Shown piece after piece: positions 46,774-58,323 of a DNA stretch of 64,000 bases. Numbering within the stretch: position 1 is the first letter of the stretch; each line of letters opens with the position of its first letter. The translations under genes and the position numbers were made by a program. The DNA comes from Palaemon carinicauda (lineage: Eukaryota; Arthropoda; Malacostraca; Decapoda; Palaemonidae), in contig NC_090745.1 of NCBI RefSeq assembly GCF_036898095.1, positions 86,963,748-87,027,747 on the forward strand. Reading direction: 5' to 3'. Below the pieces are notes generated by a model that was not told where the DNA came from, did no database searches, and worked only from the letters and a program-made list of their open reading frames with translations.

Positions 46774-48654
46774 TTACGTCTCTTCAGACGGAGGTGTCTT
46801 TTCCTGGGACACCTCTTCAACTTCTTCCTGGGAAACTTCTTCAATTTCTTCCGAAGGCGTACTAGCAGGAGGAACTGGCTCTTTTTTGCGAGGCTGGAAG
46901 AACATTGTGATCGGAAGTTGTTGCCGCTGCTTCTTTTTTCGATCCAAGAGCATCCTGTAGGGAGTCATGATGTCATCGACCTTATTGGAGAATTGCATCG
47001 AGCGAACCATATCCTCGTCCCACTCTTGTAACATTTCTTTCGCCTCCTTGATATGGTTGCAGAACTTGGCAAGCCGTTCTAATGTTAAGCCCGTTTCTTC
47101 GACATTTTCTTGGGTCTCTTCCTGGGTACCCTAACTCTCTTCCTCACTTGCCGATTTCGTCAGGTATTCGAGGTCTGCGTCAGTTAGGGGCTGGGAATGG
47201 CAGTCCAACAACTCGTCGACGTCTTCAGTCGTCATGTCGCCAAACCCGTCACCTCCAATTATGGCAGCCAACTGCACAGATTTCCGTATTACAGAGTGTT
47301 GGATTTCCGACGGAGTAAATCCCTTGTCGTCGTAAACAATATCGGGCCACAGCTTCTTCCAGCTCGCATTCACGGTTGCAGGTTTCATCTCTTGAAGTGC
47401 CTTTTGAATATTCTGCAGGCACGTGGCTATGGTGTACTGCCGCCAGTACGCCTTCAAGTTGAAATCTTCATCCTCGTCATCTTGGGCAGCATCCACACAC
47501 GCAACGAGGTCCGCCAAGGTATTCTTCGTGTAGAGGGCCTTGAACGCCCTGATAACCCCCTGGTCCATCGGTTGAATTAATGACGTGGTGTTGGGTGGCA
47601 GGAACTCAACCTGAACACCCTCACGCGACAGGTCAGTTGCGTGTCCACCAGCGTTATCCATAAGGAGAAGGATCTTGAATGGCAAGCCCTTCTCTAAGAG
47701 ATATTCATGAACTTGCGGGATGAAACACTGGTGGAACCAGTTGGAGGTCAGCATCTTCGTAATCCATGCTTTTTGATTATGCATCCAGTACACGGGAAGG
47801 AGATTCTTATTTTTATTTTTCAAAGCGCGAGGATTTTTCGATTTATAAATAAGCCCCGGCTTTAACAAAAATCCAGCAGCATTGCCACACATCACGAGGG
47901 TAACGCGATCCTTGAATGCCTTAAAGCCAGAGGCTTTGGCTTCCTCTTTAAATAGGAAAGTTCGCGACGGCATTCTCTTCCAAAACAAGCCGGTTTCATC
48001 CATATTAAACACTTGTTCCGGCTTGTATCCACCTTCAGCGATAATGTTCTTGAAAGTCTGGTTCACGTAAGTTTCAGCAGCGGCAGTGTCAGCAGAAGCA
48101 GACTCCCCATGCAGGGAAACGCTTTTCAGGGCGAAGCGTTTCTGAAACTTCGCGAACCATCCTTTGCTTGCGGAAAAACGTTTCTGAGGCTGGGAATCAG
48201 TGGATGTCCCTGGTTGAGGATCATCTGCATCATCATCATCTTCAGCATGGTTGCCGTCGTCGTCTTTAGGTTCCTTTGCAGCAAAATTCTCATATAAGCT
48301 CAAAGCCTTTGTTTGGATGGTGTTCGTATCCAACGCTATGTTCTTCTTCCGGCAGTCGGCAATCCACACAGCTAAAGCACCTTCCATGCGTACGATCGTT
48401 TTATTACGCGTTGTAACGACTCGCTTCGCTGATCTGCTAAAGGTAATTGCAGCAGTCTTTCTAATGTTCGCCTCGTCCTTTTTGATATAGCGAACGGTGG
48501 ATTCGTTGATGACAAAATGGCGGCCGGCGGCCGCGTAACTTCTACCATCTTTTAACATGTCGAGAAGCGTAACCTTCTCAGCTATCGTCATCATCCTTCG
48601 GTGGCGTTTAGGCTCACTACCAGCCTTACTAGAAGCAGAACGCTTGGGAGGCAT
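46774..48654 (-). pseudogene. Tigger transposase with in-frame TAG
   Basis: ATG at 48654 opens 507 codons. An N-terminal psq/HTH domain (TIAEKVTLLDMLKDGRSYAA) is followed by a CENP-B-type HTH (RKTAAITFSRSAKRV; RFSASKGWFAKFQKRFALKS). The DDE-superfamily core has NMDETGLFWKRMPSRTF, ILLLMDNAGGHATDL and PNTTSLIQPMDQGVIRAFKA, i.e. the DDD triad of Tigger enzymes. TAG 47131-47133 stops it, but the same frame stays open for 118 more codons to 46774. Those contain a normal Tigger-like end (LTLERLAKFCNHIKEAKEML) and QLPITMFF (46897-46920), a PCNA-interaction-box pattern. The stop probably arose by one nonsense change. Confidence 0.93.
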
Positions 48655-48984
48655 TGTACAGTAGGATTTAACAGAAAGTTCAACAAAAAGTTCAACTTAA
48701 AACAGTCGCACACAGCACAGATTAAACTTCACAAACTTAAGAACGTCTACTCAGCAATACGCGGAAAGAGAAAGTGAACGATCCAGCCCCGCGAGAACTT
48801 TGATGCTGCGGGTAGAAGATGCGGGCAAAACACCAATCACAGGCTAGATAACAAAACTTGAGTTCTGATTCGTCATCTATCAGCGCTTGAACCAATCACA
48901 ACCCGTCTTACAGTACTATGATGCGTTGGTTACTCATAGAAGATGCCCCGCGCATAATGAACGTACGTAGATTAAGTACAATAC

Positions 48985-49115
48985 CGTAATAATAATAAAT
49001 AATGATAATAATACTGTACAGTAATAATAATAATAATAATGATAATAATAATAACAATAATAATTTTATTAACAACAACAACAATAATAATAATAATAAC
49101 AATAATAATAATACA
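48985..49115. repeat. (AAT)n-rich microsatellite region
   Basis: Imperfect AAT/AAC trinucleotide runs within Tigger-A, downstream of the TIR side of the transposase promoter. The poly-Asn and poly-Leu frames are artefacts. Confidence 0.9.
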
Positions 49116-49141
49116 GTACACACTTTACGTACGCTATTTTA

Positions 49142-49144
<3 letters not shown>

Positions 49145-49199
<55 letters not shown>
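49145..49199. repeat. (CT)n microsatellite
   Basis: About 55 bases of CT within Tigger-A. Confidence 0.95.
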
Positions 49200-49205
<6 letters not shown>

Positions 49206-49673
49206 TTACAGTATTCGAAATGTGATTTTTGCAACAAAGAATATTATTGGATGCAGTACTGTACTACGTACGTATACATACAAAGGATTCATGGAAAAGA
49301 AGCACATCCATTACAGTACACACCATTCTAATATGGTATGACTGCATCTGATTTGCGTTTCATGTTCGATTTAATTTTACTACGTACTGAATTATCGTAT
49401 GATCACATTCTCTTTTCGTGTTTTATTTCTTTCTGTGCTGAATTATATATCATATGTAATGCAATGAACAATCAGTAAGAGCAGATATTACTAATTACAG
49501 TATTAATGGAATTACAGGTAACAAAATATCGTATTTGGTTGTCTTCAGATTTCGCGGTATTTTCGAATTTTCCGGAAAATCCGCGATATGTATATATATA
49601 TGGGTTATGGGAAAACCCCGCGAAGTGGTGAATCCGCGATTGTCGAACCGCGAAGTAGCGAGGGTTCACTGTA

Positions 49674-50520
49674 GTTCATTTTGAAGGCCATTGACGTAGT
49701 TACGCCCTTGACATCGTGTGCTCTGGGACGACGTGATGGAGGAGGATTGGGATTCAGAGCAAGGTCAATGACTGCGAATCCATGTGGAGATTGTGTTTTT
49801 CATGATCCTCCTCTTGTTTCTGCCCATGCTGATGAAAAGTAAGGGCACTCTAGGCCGAGATGCTACTATTCTCTTGATGTAGTGCCTCAAACACCTTATT
49901 GGGCATTGTAACAGATGATCTGGATTGTCGATTACAGAGCAGGGACTCGTTATCTGGATGGAGTCGAAACCAAGATCCGAAACTCCCAGATTCTGAGTCT
50001 TGGTAACAAACTCAGGGACAAAGCTGAAGCTTACTTTTCCCCATCCCATTGAATGGGCGACATTAAAGTAGAGACCACGAAGTTTGCTAACTCATTTGGC
50101 TGAGGCCAAGGGGAGCAGGAACACCATTTTCCAAGTTAGGTGGTGATCTGTTGCCTGGTGTAATGGTTCGTACAGAGGTCCTTTTAGGAACTGAAGAACT
50201 CGAATCACGTTCCATGGGGGAGGTCTCACTTCCGACTGACAATGGGTAAGTTCACAACTCAGAATGAGAAGTTAAAGTTCTTTGGATGAGAAAATGTCCA
50301 TTCCTTGCAGTTTAAAGGCAAGACTCAAGGCTGAGCAATAGCCTTTAATCGATGAAACTGAAAGACGCCTTTCTTCCCGCAAAAACATGAAGAACTCCGC
50401 TATTGCTGGCATAGTGGCATCGAGTGGATTGAAACCCCTTCCACGACACCAACCACAGAAGACGTTCCACTTCACCTGGTAGACTGAAGCTGATGACTTT
50501 AGCGGATATCCAGACATCCA
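49674..50520 (-). pseudogene. DIRS-D tyrosine recombinase, main part
   Basis: Contains MSGYPLKSSASVYQVKWNVF and a SAM-like domain at 50272-50517 (AIAEFFMFLREERRLSVSSI; YCSALSLAFKLQGMDIF). The catalytic-domain middle is at 49765-50049 (SFVPEFVTKTQNLGVSDLGF; CPIRCLRHYIKRIVASRPRV). The following GVTTSMAF segment runs into the Tigger-A junction. Stops and frameshifts break the frame; the Tyr segment is on the other side of Tigger-A at 45640-45775. Confidence 0.8.
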
Positions 50521-51100
50521 CTTCGCAATTTGCTGCGAAAATCCTCTCTGAGTGAGAAGGTGAATAGTCTCCAGGCATGAAGAGGTTGTCTGAGTAGATT
50601 GTATCGTTTAGGAAGTTCTCTTGGTAGCTCCGTCTGGAGCAACAGAAGGTTCGGGAACCAATATGCGTGATGCCATAGCAGAGCTATGAGGGTCACCAAA
50701 AGATTGACCGATGTTCTGGTCTTGTTGAGTACTCTTCTCATCAGACAGAATGGTGGGCATGTATAAACGTCTATGTTGTCCCACTGTTTTTGGAATGCAT
50801 CTTGCCAGAGAGCATTGGGGTCTGGGACTGGGGGGGCAATAAAACGGGAGTGTGAAGTTCAGGGCCATTGCGAACAGATTCACAGTCGGCAAACCCCACA
50901 AAGCCAAGACCTTGTTGGCTACTAGATAATTCAAAGACCATTCGGAACCCACTACGTGGTCTGCTCTACTCTGCTCAGCTCAGATTGTTGGTGAGCACAA
51001 TCCTCTTGCCAGGAATGAAGCAAGCTGATAGTAAGACCGAGTGGACTTCCGCCCATCTCAGTATCTCTACTGCTAGATGGGAGAGGGGGTGCAAAAAATT
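50499..51100 (-). pseudogene. DIRS-D RNase H and C-terminal region
   Basis: 50608-50952 reads GSEWSLNYLVANKVLALWGL, PTVNLFAMALNFTLPFY and CPPSPRPQCSLARCI, the region after RNase H (compare DIRS-C GSEWSLHPQVAQEVLRRWGS). RNase H residues upstream to about 51100 are decayed: the ARFIPGKRI-type segment can be traced by alignment near 51000 but not as an open frame. Confidence 0.7.
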
Positions 51101-51199
51101 ACCTCCTTGCTTTTAGAGGTAAGCCACTACTGTGGTGTTGTCGCTCATCACTACCAAACTCTATATAAGGCCTTCATCTCTAGGGGATTTATGTGAAGG

Positions 51200-53278
51200 T
51201 ACTTATCAGATTCTGACCAAAGGCTTGAGCCCGTGTGGTGAAGCATGTAGAGGCCCCCCCCCCCCCCCCCCCTCACACCCTTCTTTTGATGCATTCAAAA
51301 ACTGCATCAAAGGGAGAGAAGATTGACATCCTTCAGCAGATTCTGTCTGACAGCCACCGTCCAAGGTCTGACCGTTCAGCTGGTCCCATGGGGATCAGAG
51401 TGTCCGGGGAATCGAAGGCCTGATTCCAATTGGACTTCAGGCACCACTGGACTTAGAGATGGTTTTCAAGTCCTTTGGTTCCCTACGAGGAGGAAGGTAT
51501 AATATTCCAAAAGAGATGGCCTTGCGGATGACTCTTTCCTGAGAGGGCACTGGTCCTCTCTGTAGGGAGGAATTACATCTGGCTGTAATGGACAGGGCTT
51601 TGGAGGAACCCCTTTTAGGGGGGGCGGAAAGAGTCCATCAAAGAGACCTCCCTATCCTGCCGAGAGGGAGATGGCCTAATCCTTCTTCTTTTCCCAGCTG
51701 GTTTTTCACGTGCTACATGTACCTGCGAAAGAATCTCCTCTCTCTATTTCCTCTTAAATGGTGGAGGAAGGAATCTCCTGTGAAGAGGGTCTCGATAGAC
51801 CGATCCTCCTGATCTTCTGGGGTCAGACAGGAGAGGAACCGGGAAGGTTTGATGTCAGGGGAATCCTTGGTGTCCTGGTAATTGACTGCGCGCGCGGGAC
51901 AACCCGTGACCGCATGTTGCACTGTATTAACCAGTGCGTCAATCCAGGTGGGTTCTCTATCCCTTGCAATATTGGCTGGAGGATCCTTTGGGGGCTAGAG
52001 GCCTTATGTCTGGGGCCCTGAGAGAAAGTGTTAGCTTTCTTGTTTGGTAAGTCTGGCCGCTGGGGCCTTCACCGGGCGTTGATCCTTCGTGGCTGTAGGA
52101 TGCTTCACTGCTTCCCTCAGTCGTCCATCCTGTATTCGATACACGTCACGTTGGGAATCATCACCGCGATCAGGCGCTTGCGAGTCTGCAAGGGAACAGG
52201 TGGAGCAGTTGATCTAGAAAACCGACGGGAGGGCGAACGACAAGGAGCTGGCGCGCAGCGAGATGGCAAATGATGTGATGGCGAGTACCTGGCTGGCTAT
52301 TCCCGAGGAGGTGGTAACCTGTGAGCTCTGGGAGAGACTCGTTGGTCCGACGATTGACGCTCACGCATTTTGCGTTTGGTGATGGCAAGATCGATGGTCG
52401 TCTTGTAATGAGAGGATTTCTCGGTGACAAATGATGATCACGAGCCACCATGCTACAGTCACGCAGTGACGGGTGACAAGTAGCTGGTGGTTCACACGCA
52501 GCTGACGAGCAATGCGTAGCTGACGGATGATGAATAGCTAGCGCATAACGGTCCTTGACAGGACTACACAGATGTCTCCTTATTGCAGGTGGGGGTGAAC
52601 CTACAGGGTGAGAGTAGTTAAAAACTCCAAAGTCTGACGAACCTCCGGAGGGGAACTTCTAAGAGGCTCCTCCGGGGAGGGAACCTGATCTGGCAGTCAG
52701 AGGTGACAAATGTTGGTCTGTGGAACATCTCATGAACACAGGATCTCTGGGGGTTCTCACTCGCAAGCAAAAGAGATGTCCGCCAAAGGCAAGATTCACC
52801 TCAGACGTTGCTCTACCCTGAGTCGGCACAGCAAAGGGGAATGCCATCTTCGGCATCAGCAGGAGACGACAAAGCAGAGACCTAGGCAGCAACTCGGAGG
52901 TCATCAGGAGCAGCACTCGAAGGAGAAGGATCCACCTCCAAGGAGCAGGTGTTCGCATCCTCTCAGCACCCAGTTGAAGCAGTTCCAGCACGGCCCTTCC
53001 ATGGAGGACTAACCAAGCCCAGCGATGGGCAAACCTGAAACAAATCAGAAAAAGAACAGGTGCTCCTAGGGGAAGGGGCAGAACTGTTTCTCCAGGGGAA
53101 ACAGTACTGTCCTTCAATATCCATGGTTGACCTGGGGTTAATCAGTCTGCGCTATTACTGTACTCAACTGTTCCCACAAGGGAGATTGATCGAGGGGCTT
53201 CGGGAAGAGATCGGGGGTCAAAGAAGAAGTCCGAGACTTCTTTGACTTCGATGAATTCCCCGAAGGTGAAGAATCTCT
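51200..53278 (-). pseudogene. DIRS-D RT and gag region, decayed
   Basis: Expected to hold RT and most of gag. The interval is too short for a full RT (DIRS-C needs more), so part is deleted. No RT box is readable. There is a poly-C run at 51249-51271. The frames at 52659-53117 and 52170-52451 have no domain. Confidence 0.45.
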
Positions 53279-53497
53279 CTAAGACTTCTTTTTGTGCCTA
53301 CGCCCAAACCTCTCCCACTGGGAGGGAGACCACTCCCTGCATTCAGGACAAGTGTTATTCCGATCACACTGCCGACCTCTACAGAAAGGAGACAGGTGGT
53401 GGGGGTCCGTCTCAACAGAGGACATAAAGGTACCGCAAGGGTGGCCCTCAGGTCCAGGACAAGTGCGCATTAGGCCAAAAAGAAAACACAAAAACAC
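53279..53497 (-). pseudogene. DIRS-D Gag N-terminal zinc-type domain
   Basis: Reads MRTCPGPEGHPCGTFMSS, then DPHHLSPFCRGRQCDRNN, TCPECREWSPSQWERFGRRH and KKKS. The Cys and His (C-x5-H-x-C, DPH, C-x3-C, C-x2-C) suggest a zinc module followed by a basic tail. The same domain is present, frameshifted, in DIRS-C (VDPHSLC, RGKRC, PECESWPEFQW). This module differs in spacing from the DIRS-1/2 gag exon. It may bind nucleic acid (inference). Confidence 0.7.
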
Positions 53498-53679
53498 TGA
53501 AAAAGGAAAAGAATTAAGGAAAAGAATTAAAGAAAATTTTCCAAAATTTATTCCAAATATCTAAAAATATCAAGTCAAATGGCAAGTCAATGGAAGGAGA
53601 GAGCTGCAACGTCCACACTCTACCCGAGCCAAAAGCAAAAGTCAGTGCTCAGCCCATGTGTGAGAGTGAGCAGGGTAGC

Positions 53680-53830
53680 CATCTACTCCCACCCCTCCCA
53701 CTAACTAGCGGGTGGAGCAGTTATCCCTCGCTAAAAGTCTATATGGCTCATCTTTCAGCTACGCCGAATGTAATATCATTATAAATAGCAAGGGTTTGTA
53801 TAGTGACATAACAATTTAATAACATTTCTG
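53680..53830 (-). repeat. DIRS-D right terminal repeat
   Basis: Inverted match to 38740-38857 and to DIRS-P at 8770-8880: ctaactagcgggtgg, ccctcgctaaaagtc, ctttcagctacgccgaatgt and tataaatagcaagggtttgt. Confidence 0.8.
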
Positions 53831-54389
53831 CTTTTAAAAGGTGAGGTTATCATAATCTTTACCAATTTAATATCTTCCTAAATGAAAACAACTAATTAAA
53901 TTATATTTTTCCCTACCTGTCTTGCATTTAGTATATCCGTACGTGAAGAAGAGAAACAATTGCAGAATAAAAATGTCCTTTGAGTTACAGCAAATATTTT
54001 TCAGGAAATCATGTTTTCTTATGGTATACTGTATCTAGGTAATCAGATTACTTCAGCTAGCTGTGATAATTCTAATATTGCAAATATTAAAAAAAATTAA
54101 CATGCTCTAGCATTATTTCATTGAAATGCTTACCAGTTTTAAAATTTTAAATGTACAATGCACATTTTGTTTCTTTACGGAGACCTTTCTCCCAAGATTA
54201 ACCATGTCATCTTCCCTATGTCTTTTAGATGGAAATGACTTCGAAGATATGTAATGACATGCTATACGAGTCCTAAATACTGTAATGTCATATCAAACAT
54301 GTTCCTACATGTACTGAATATTACTAACAGCAAGCCATTTCTTGTCAACATTTTGGTAAAAAATCCTGTCCAAGTAAATATTCACTTAC
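53831..54389. other. Host intron sequence
   Basis: AT-rich intron sequence with no gene or repeat recognised. It is adjacent to a host exon. Confidence 0.6.
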
Positions 54390-54473
54390 CGGTGTAATGA
54401 GAGACACCACACCTATGGGTTCTCGAATTAAAATAATCTCCTTGCTTGAAGCTGGGCTTGGAACTACTTCTCC
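54390..54473 (-). CDS. Succinate-semialdehyde dehydrogenase-like, exon a
   Basis: Exon of 28 codons reading GEVVPSPASSKEIILIREPI then GVVSLITP, the segment just before WNFP in ALDH5 proteins (GDIIHTPAKDRR, then LKQPIGVAAVITP in human SSADH, from family knowledge). Acceptor is ttctag and donor gtaagt; both ends are phase 0. It joins directly to 7843-7987 across a 46.4-kb intron. No upstream exon was recognised between 54474 and 64000, so the 5' half of the gene probably lies beyond the window. Confidence 0.88.
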
Positions 54474-54829
54474 CTAGAAAGAGAAATGTCTTGAAATAAA
54501 AAACCTAATTAACAATTATATTACAGTAGATAGATAAGACAATGTCATAAAATTAAATTGTACTAGTAACATTCATAAAATTAAAACACTGTAATAAAAC
54601 TGAAGTTATAAACCATATGACATTCCTGAGCACATGAATAAATCCTTATTACTCATCATCAACAATAGCCATTTATAAAAAATATTAAATATCTTATAAA
54701 AAAAATAAATCCTTATTGTTAATCATATACAACAATGGCCATTTGTAAACAATATTAAATATTAGAGATAATGTAAAATTAATAACATCAGAATTCTGAC
54801 AATTTTAATAATACAATTTATTACACAAG
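54474..54829. other. Host intron sequence
   Basis: AT-rich, with an imperfect local duplication around caatattaaat and taaatccttatt (54645-54770). No gene. Confidence 0.6.
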
Positions 54830-54955
54830 TATAGAAATAAAAACTCCTTTATTAAAATTTCCTTTATTTCTATGAACCTCCCCTGATGCTCATATTGCTG
54901 ACTTCCACACTCTGGTGGAGGTGGGATGCCAGTGAAGGAAAGATAGGTAATTTAT
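54830..54955. repeat. DIRS terminus fragment (third family)
   Basis: tatagaaataaaaactcctt, then tttatttctatgaacctccc and a gatgccagtgaaggaaaga tail. It is the inverted relative of 35930-36070. Confidence 0.5.
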
Positions 54956-55084
54956 AGAATTGAAATACTATAGTTTAAAATAATTAAAATTCATAGAATT
55001 GAAATACTACAGTTTAAAATAATTAAGATTCAAGAATCAACTGGTCTATATTAATGGTAATAAACTTTCATAAACCATAATTTT

Positions 55085-56640
55085 TTCTAATAGTTTGTTT
55101 ATTCCTATGATGATACAAACTTCCGAGTCATTTAATGGGGTTATTACAGATCATGTTTCCAACAACCGGTTCAACCAAAATTTTGGTTGATTTGGTCGTG
55201 CTGGTACACACAGCGTATGCGCAAGGAGCAAGTGGGATATTGCTCCCAGCATCTCTTCACAACACTACCGGTTGCAAAGTGAAGAGGTTGTTTTCTACTT
55301 CCTCTCTACAATCAAGTCTTTCACATTCATCTCGTCGACCCTTTTGGTGTGTAGCATTCCTGACTTTGGTTTTTTTCATAATTCACTGTCATTTGAGTGT
55401 CTTTTCATTAACTGTAAGTTACAAGTGAGTGCTTGTGTCCTGTAAATAGTAGTATTTACATCCTTGCCCAGGACAGGATAACTGTGTGTGTGGCGTCTTT
55501 TCAAGCCAGACACACATGGAGACGCTCCCTTCTTGTCCCTCTTGTCTAGAAGAGAGGTTCAAGGGAATCTTTATGTAACTATTGCAAGAATTGGTCTTCC
55601 TCCCAGCGAGAGAGCTATGCCTCTTGCCACAGGAATCTGAAAGAGATTGCTTCGTTGCCGAGTCTCCTCGCAACAGGAGTTACAGGAAAATGTCTTCCTA
55701 GGTGGTGAAAACCTCCCTGCAAGTCGAGAGCTAGCTGAAGTGTTACCTTCATAAGACGCTCATAAAGAAAGAGTTGAATATGAATAACAAGACCTTGAGG
55801 AAACAGGTCCTAGCTCATCTTACAGGATGACCAAAGAAGAGACGTACTCAATGAGACGATCCCGCTAGAGGGAACTTAAAGTTGAGAAAGCTTTTGCCCC
55901 TCAGTCAAAAGGCACCAGTGATGGATGAAGACTTTTCATTTCCCAACACATTCTCAGGAACCAGGTATGCCATATGATGATAGGGCCTCTAAGCTGATAT
56001 CTCCTCTACAAAGTCTTAGGCAATCCATAAAAGCGTATACTGTAAATGGGAATGGGGGCAGCCGGACCAGATTACCTGCGATTGCGCTCCAAGGTTTCCT
56101 GGAACTACGTATTCCTTTTGCCCCACCTTTCCCTTCCCTACCTAGAGTAGGGAAGTCGAGTAGCAGTGTCACCAATTCCTATACTTGTTATGATTCAAGT
56201 AGGAGAATCGTCAAACCAGATAACGCTGTACGCGTGATGACATCATCACACGTATCAACTTTGCTGCTAGTTAAGAAATTTCTTCACGTGCAAGGCAAGC
56301 CCACTATTCATCCCAGGATATTCCCTGTGAATACAGATCCTATACAAGCATTAGGCGCGAGTATACGTCTTCGCAAAGCAGTAAGGTAGAGGTTCCTTCC
56401 CTGAAGAGTTTGGATGGTTGCTAAAATTATGGCCCCATGAAGATGCTTCATTTGCATAGAATATTAAATTTTTTGGCAAACTTCCCTTCAAGAGTAGAGG
56501 GAAAAAATAATATTCCCAGAAAAAAAAATTAACTAAATTGGTGACTGAGAAGAGGACAAAATTATGTAGGGGAAAGAAACTCTTACAGTTTGCTAAAAGG
56601 AGGAAAATTTTTTTCATTAAAGGCAAAGATAAAAAATATC
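55085..56640 (+). mobile_element. DIRS 5' fragment: terminus, leader and gag start
   Basis: Starts with a DIRS-like terminus (gtttgtttattcctatgatg, then cttccgagtcatttaatggg; compare 8105-8160). From about 55470 it reads in broken frames a Gag N-terminus with GQDNCVCGVF, CPSC and CNYCKNWSSSQRESY, resembling the zinc-type domain of DIRS-D. No RT follows. The frame at 55925-56389 has no recognised domain. The right boundary is unclear. Confidence 0.5.
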
Positions 56641-56696
56641 TATCATAAGAACCCCTTAAGAATCAATCCTCTAAATATTCAACTACGCATACAAGT

Positions 56697-58008
56697 ACAG
56701 TAGGGTCCCGAATTATGCGAGAATTTGGTCGATCAATGACCTCGTATAAATGGAAAATCGCATATTTCGAAACACAACTAACAGAAACAATTCCATTGGG
56801 GCCATGGCAACCAGCAACTTGCCTATTCAAACGTGTTTAATACCAATTTCCAATACTTTCTATGTACTATACTGTACAGTATTTTTTTATAATATCAAAT
56901 TGTTCTTGTAAATAAATCAAACAATTAATATACTTTAAAGTTCTAATAACTTAAAAAAAAGGTTAAAATTACAACCAGGATGGGTGTAAACACCGTATAT
57001 TTCCCGTTATAACACGACCCAAAATAGACAAATTTTAATGTTTGTCATATCTATTGTATAAGACAACTGGTGAATAGCAAAACCATCACTCTATAGACTA
57101 GCTTTTGTTGTATCATTGAAAATCCAGAATTATCAAAATAAAGGCGATTTTATATCATGCGTTTCCTAAACACGCCAAAAAAGCACAATAAAAACGACAA
57201 CCAATGTTTTGTTTACGTTTATCTCTAATCATAACGAAGAAACAGATGCATTTACACATCTGTGTATAGGTTAGTTTTTGCATCGACAGCAATCTTACCA
57301 AGTATTGATTATATGTTGATTTTGTTATTACCAATGTTCTACTTAATTTTTCTTAGAACTTCCAAATAAATGAAATGAATGCCATTTATATAATGTTTTT
57401 CTTTATGATGCCGCCTGAAACGGAAACCTTCCATTTGTTTACTGTACGCTCCATCTTCGAGCATAACAAACAAACGAAGGCATTAAACACGCATGATCAA
57501 AGTGATAAATAATGATATTAAAAGCTTTTAGTAAATATGTTATTACAAATATTATTTACCGTATCTATATAAATTCCTACATACGTAGCAAAGCAGGAAA
57601 ACTATTTTTTTTTTTTTTGCGTTTAATCCACAATAACAAACTGCCGCTAATGACAATGATAATTCACGATAATTCTAAACTGTTACTAAAGATGATTGTC
57701 CATTCCATATCCAAAATACTTTTCCTAACTTCAGTTATAAGTCAACTTGTAACCCCCTCAATTATGAAACCATCTAAGAAAAAAAAGTAAGAAGAAGAAG
57801 CAAGTACTAGGCCGGTCTTTAAAGTAATTGAACAACTAAGTTACCGCTATAACGTTCGATGTGACAGAGATGGTGCGAGATTGGAGAAAGTAACGAAAAC
57901 TGAATCATGACTGATTTTCAATATAACTGAAACTTCATGAAGCAACAAAGATTTCATTTGTTAGTGAGATAGAGAGGGGTAAGAAATGAGAGGTAGTGAA
58001 AAGTAGCC

Positions 58009-58095
<87 letters not shown>

Positions 58096-58124
58096 AAATG
58101 TACTAAACAAAAAAATATGATAGG
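56697..58124. mobile_element. Tigger-B, left part
   Basis: Begins after a TA with cagtagggtcccgaattatg, a Tigger-like TIR. 57140-57540 aligns with Tigger-A 45998-46350 (aaaggcgattttatatcatg; caaccaatgttttgtttacg; gatgccgcctgaaacgg). The GA array and the following gttttaaatgtactaaacaa also match Tigger-A. No transposase is present, so it is non-autonomous. The LTR element interrupts it at 58125. Confidence 0.8.
58013..58091. repeat. (GA)n microsatellite inside Tigger-B
   Basis: Pure GA, positionally equivalent to 46432-46498. Confidence 0.97.
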
Positions 58125-58322
58125 TGTGGTAAAAAATAAACCTGTTTATATTATCCTGTCGTTCATAAGGAGTGTGATGTATGTACCTTCTTGGTTAACA
58201 CAAGTGTTATTTATCTTTATGTCTGTCTGATAATGTGTTTGTTTTGTTGTTAGCAGGGTATAACTGCAGTGGAATTGTTAACTGAATAAAACCTTAGTTC
58301 TGGATACACCGGGTTTACTTCA
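58125..58322 (+). repeat. 5' LTR
   Basis: Direct repeat of 61976-62180. It contains ttaactgaataaa (58278-58290), with an AATAAA polyadenylation-type signal, and ends gggtttacttca. Confidence 0.95.
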
Positions 58323-58323
58323 A

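Larger units (their letters stand above)
45778..49671 (-). mobile_element. Tigger-A (pogo-type) DNA transposon
   Basis: A complete 3894-bp element with TIRs cagtgaaccctcg at both ends and a TA target duplication (45776-45777 and 49672-49673). The inner TIR parts contain repeated ccgcgaagt(a/g)gtga phrases. It encodes one transposase and carries a (GA)n array, a (CT)n array and an (AAT)n region. It inserted into the recombinase gene of DIRS-D. Confidence 0.95.
38715..53830 (-). mobile_element. DIRS-D, interrupted by DIRS-C and Tigger-A
   Basis: Minus-strand DIRS element whose pieces lie around two younger insertions. The left terminal repeat is at 38715-38857, the ICR core and right ICR arm at 45079-45200, and the recombinase at 45640-45775 and 49674-50520. 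Then come RNase H (50499-51100), gag (51200-53500) and the right terminal repeat (53680-53830). The terminal repeats share ttcggcg(a/t)agctgaaag and the ttagcgaggg block in inverted orientation. The left ICR arm is missing, so the DIRS-C insertion came with a deletion, or the left repeat belongs to another copy. Confidence 0.7.
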
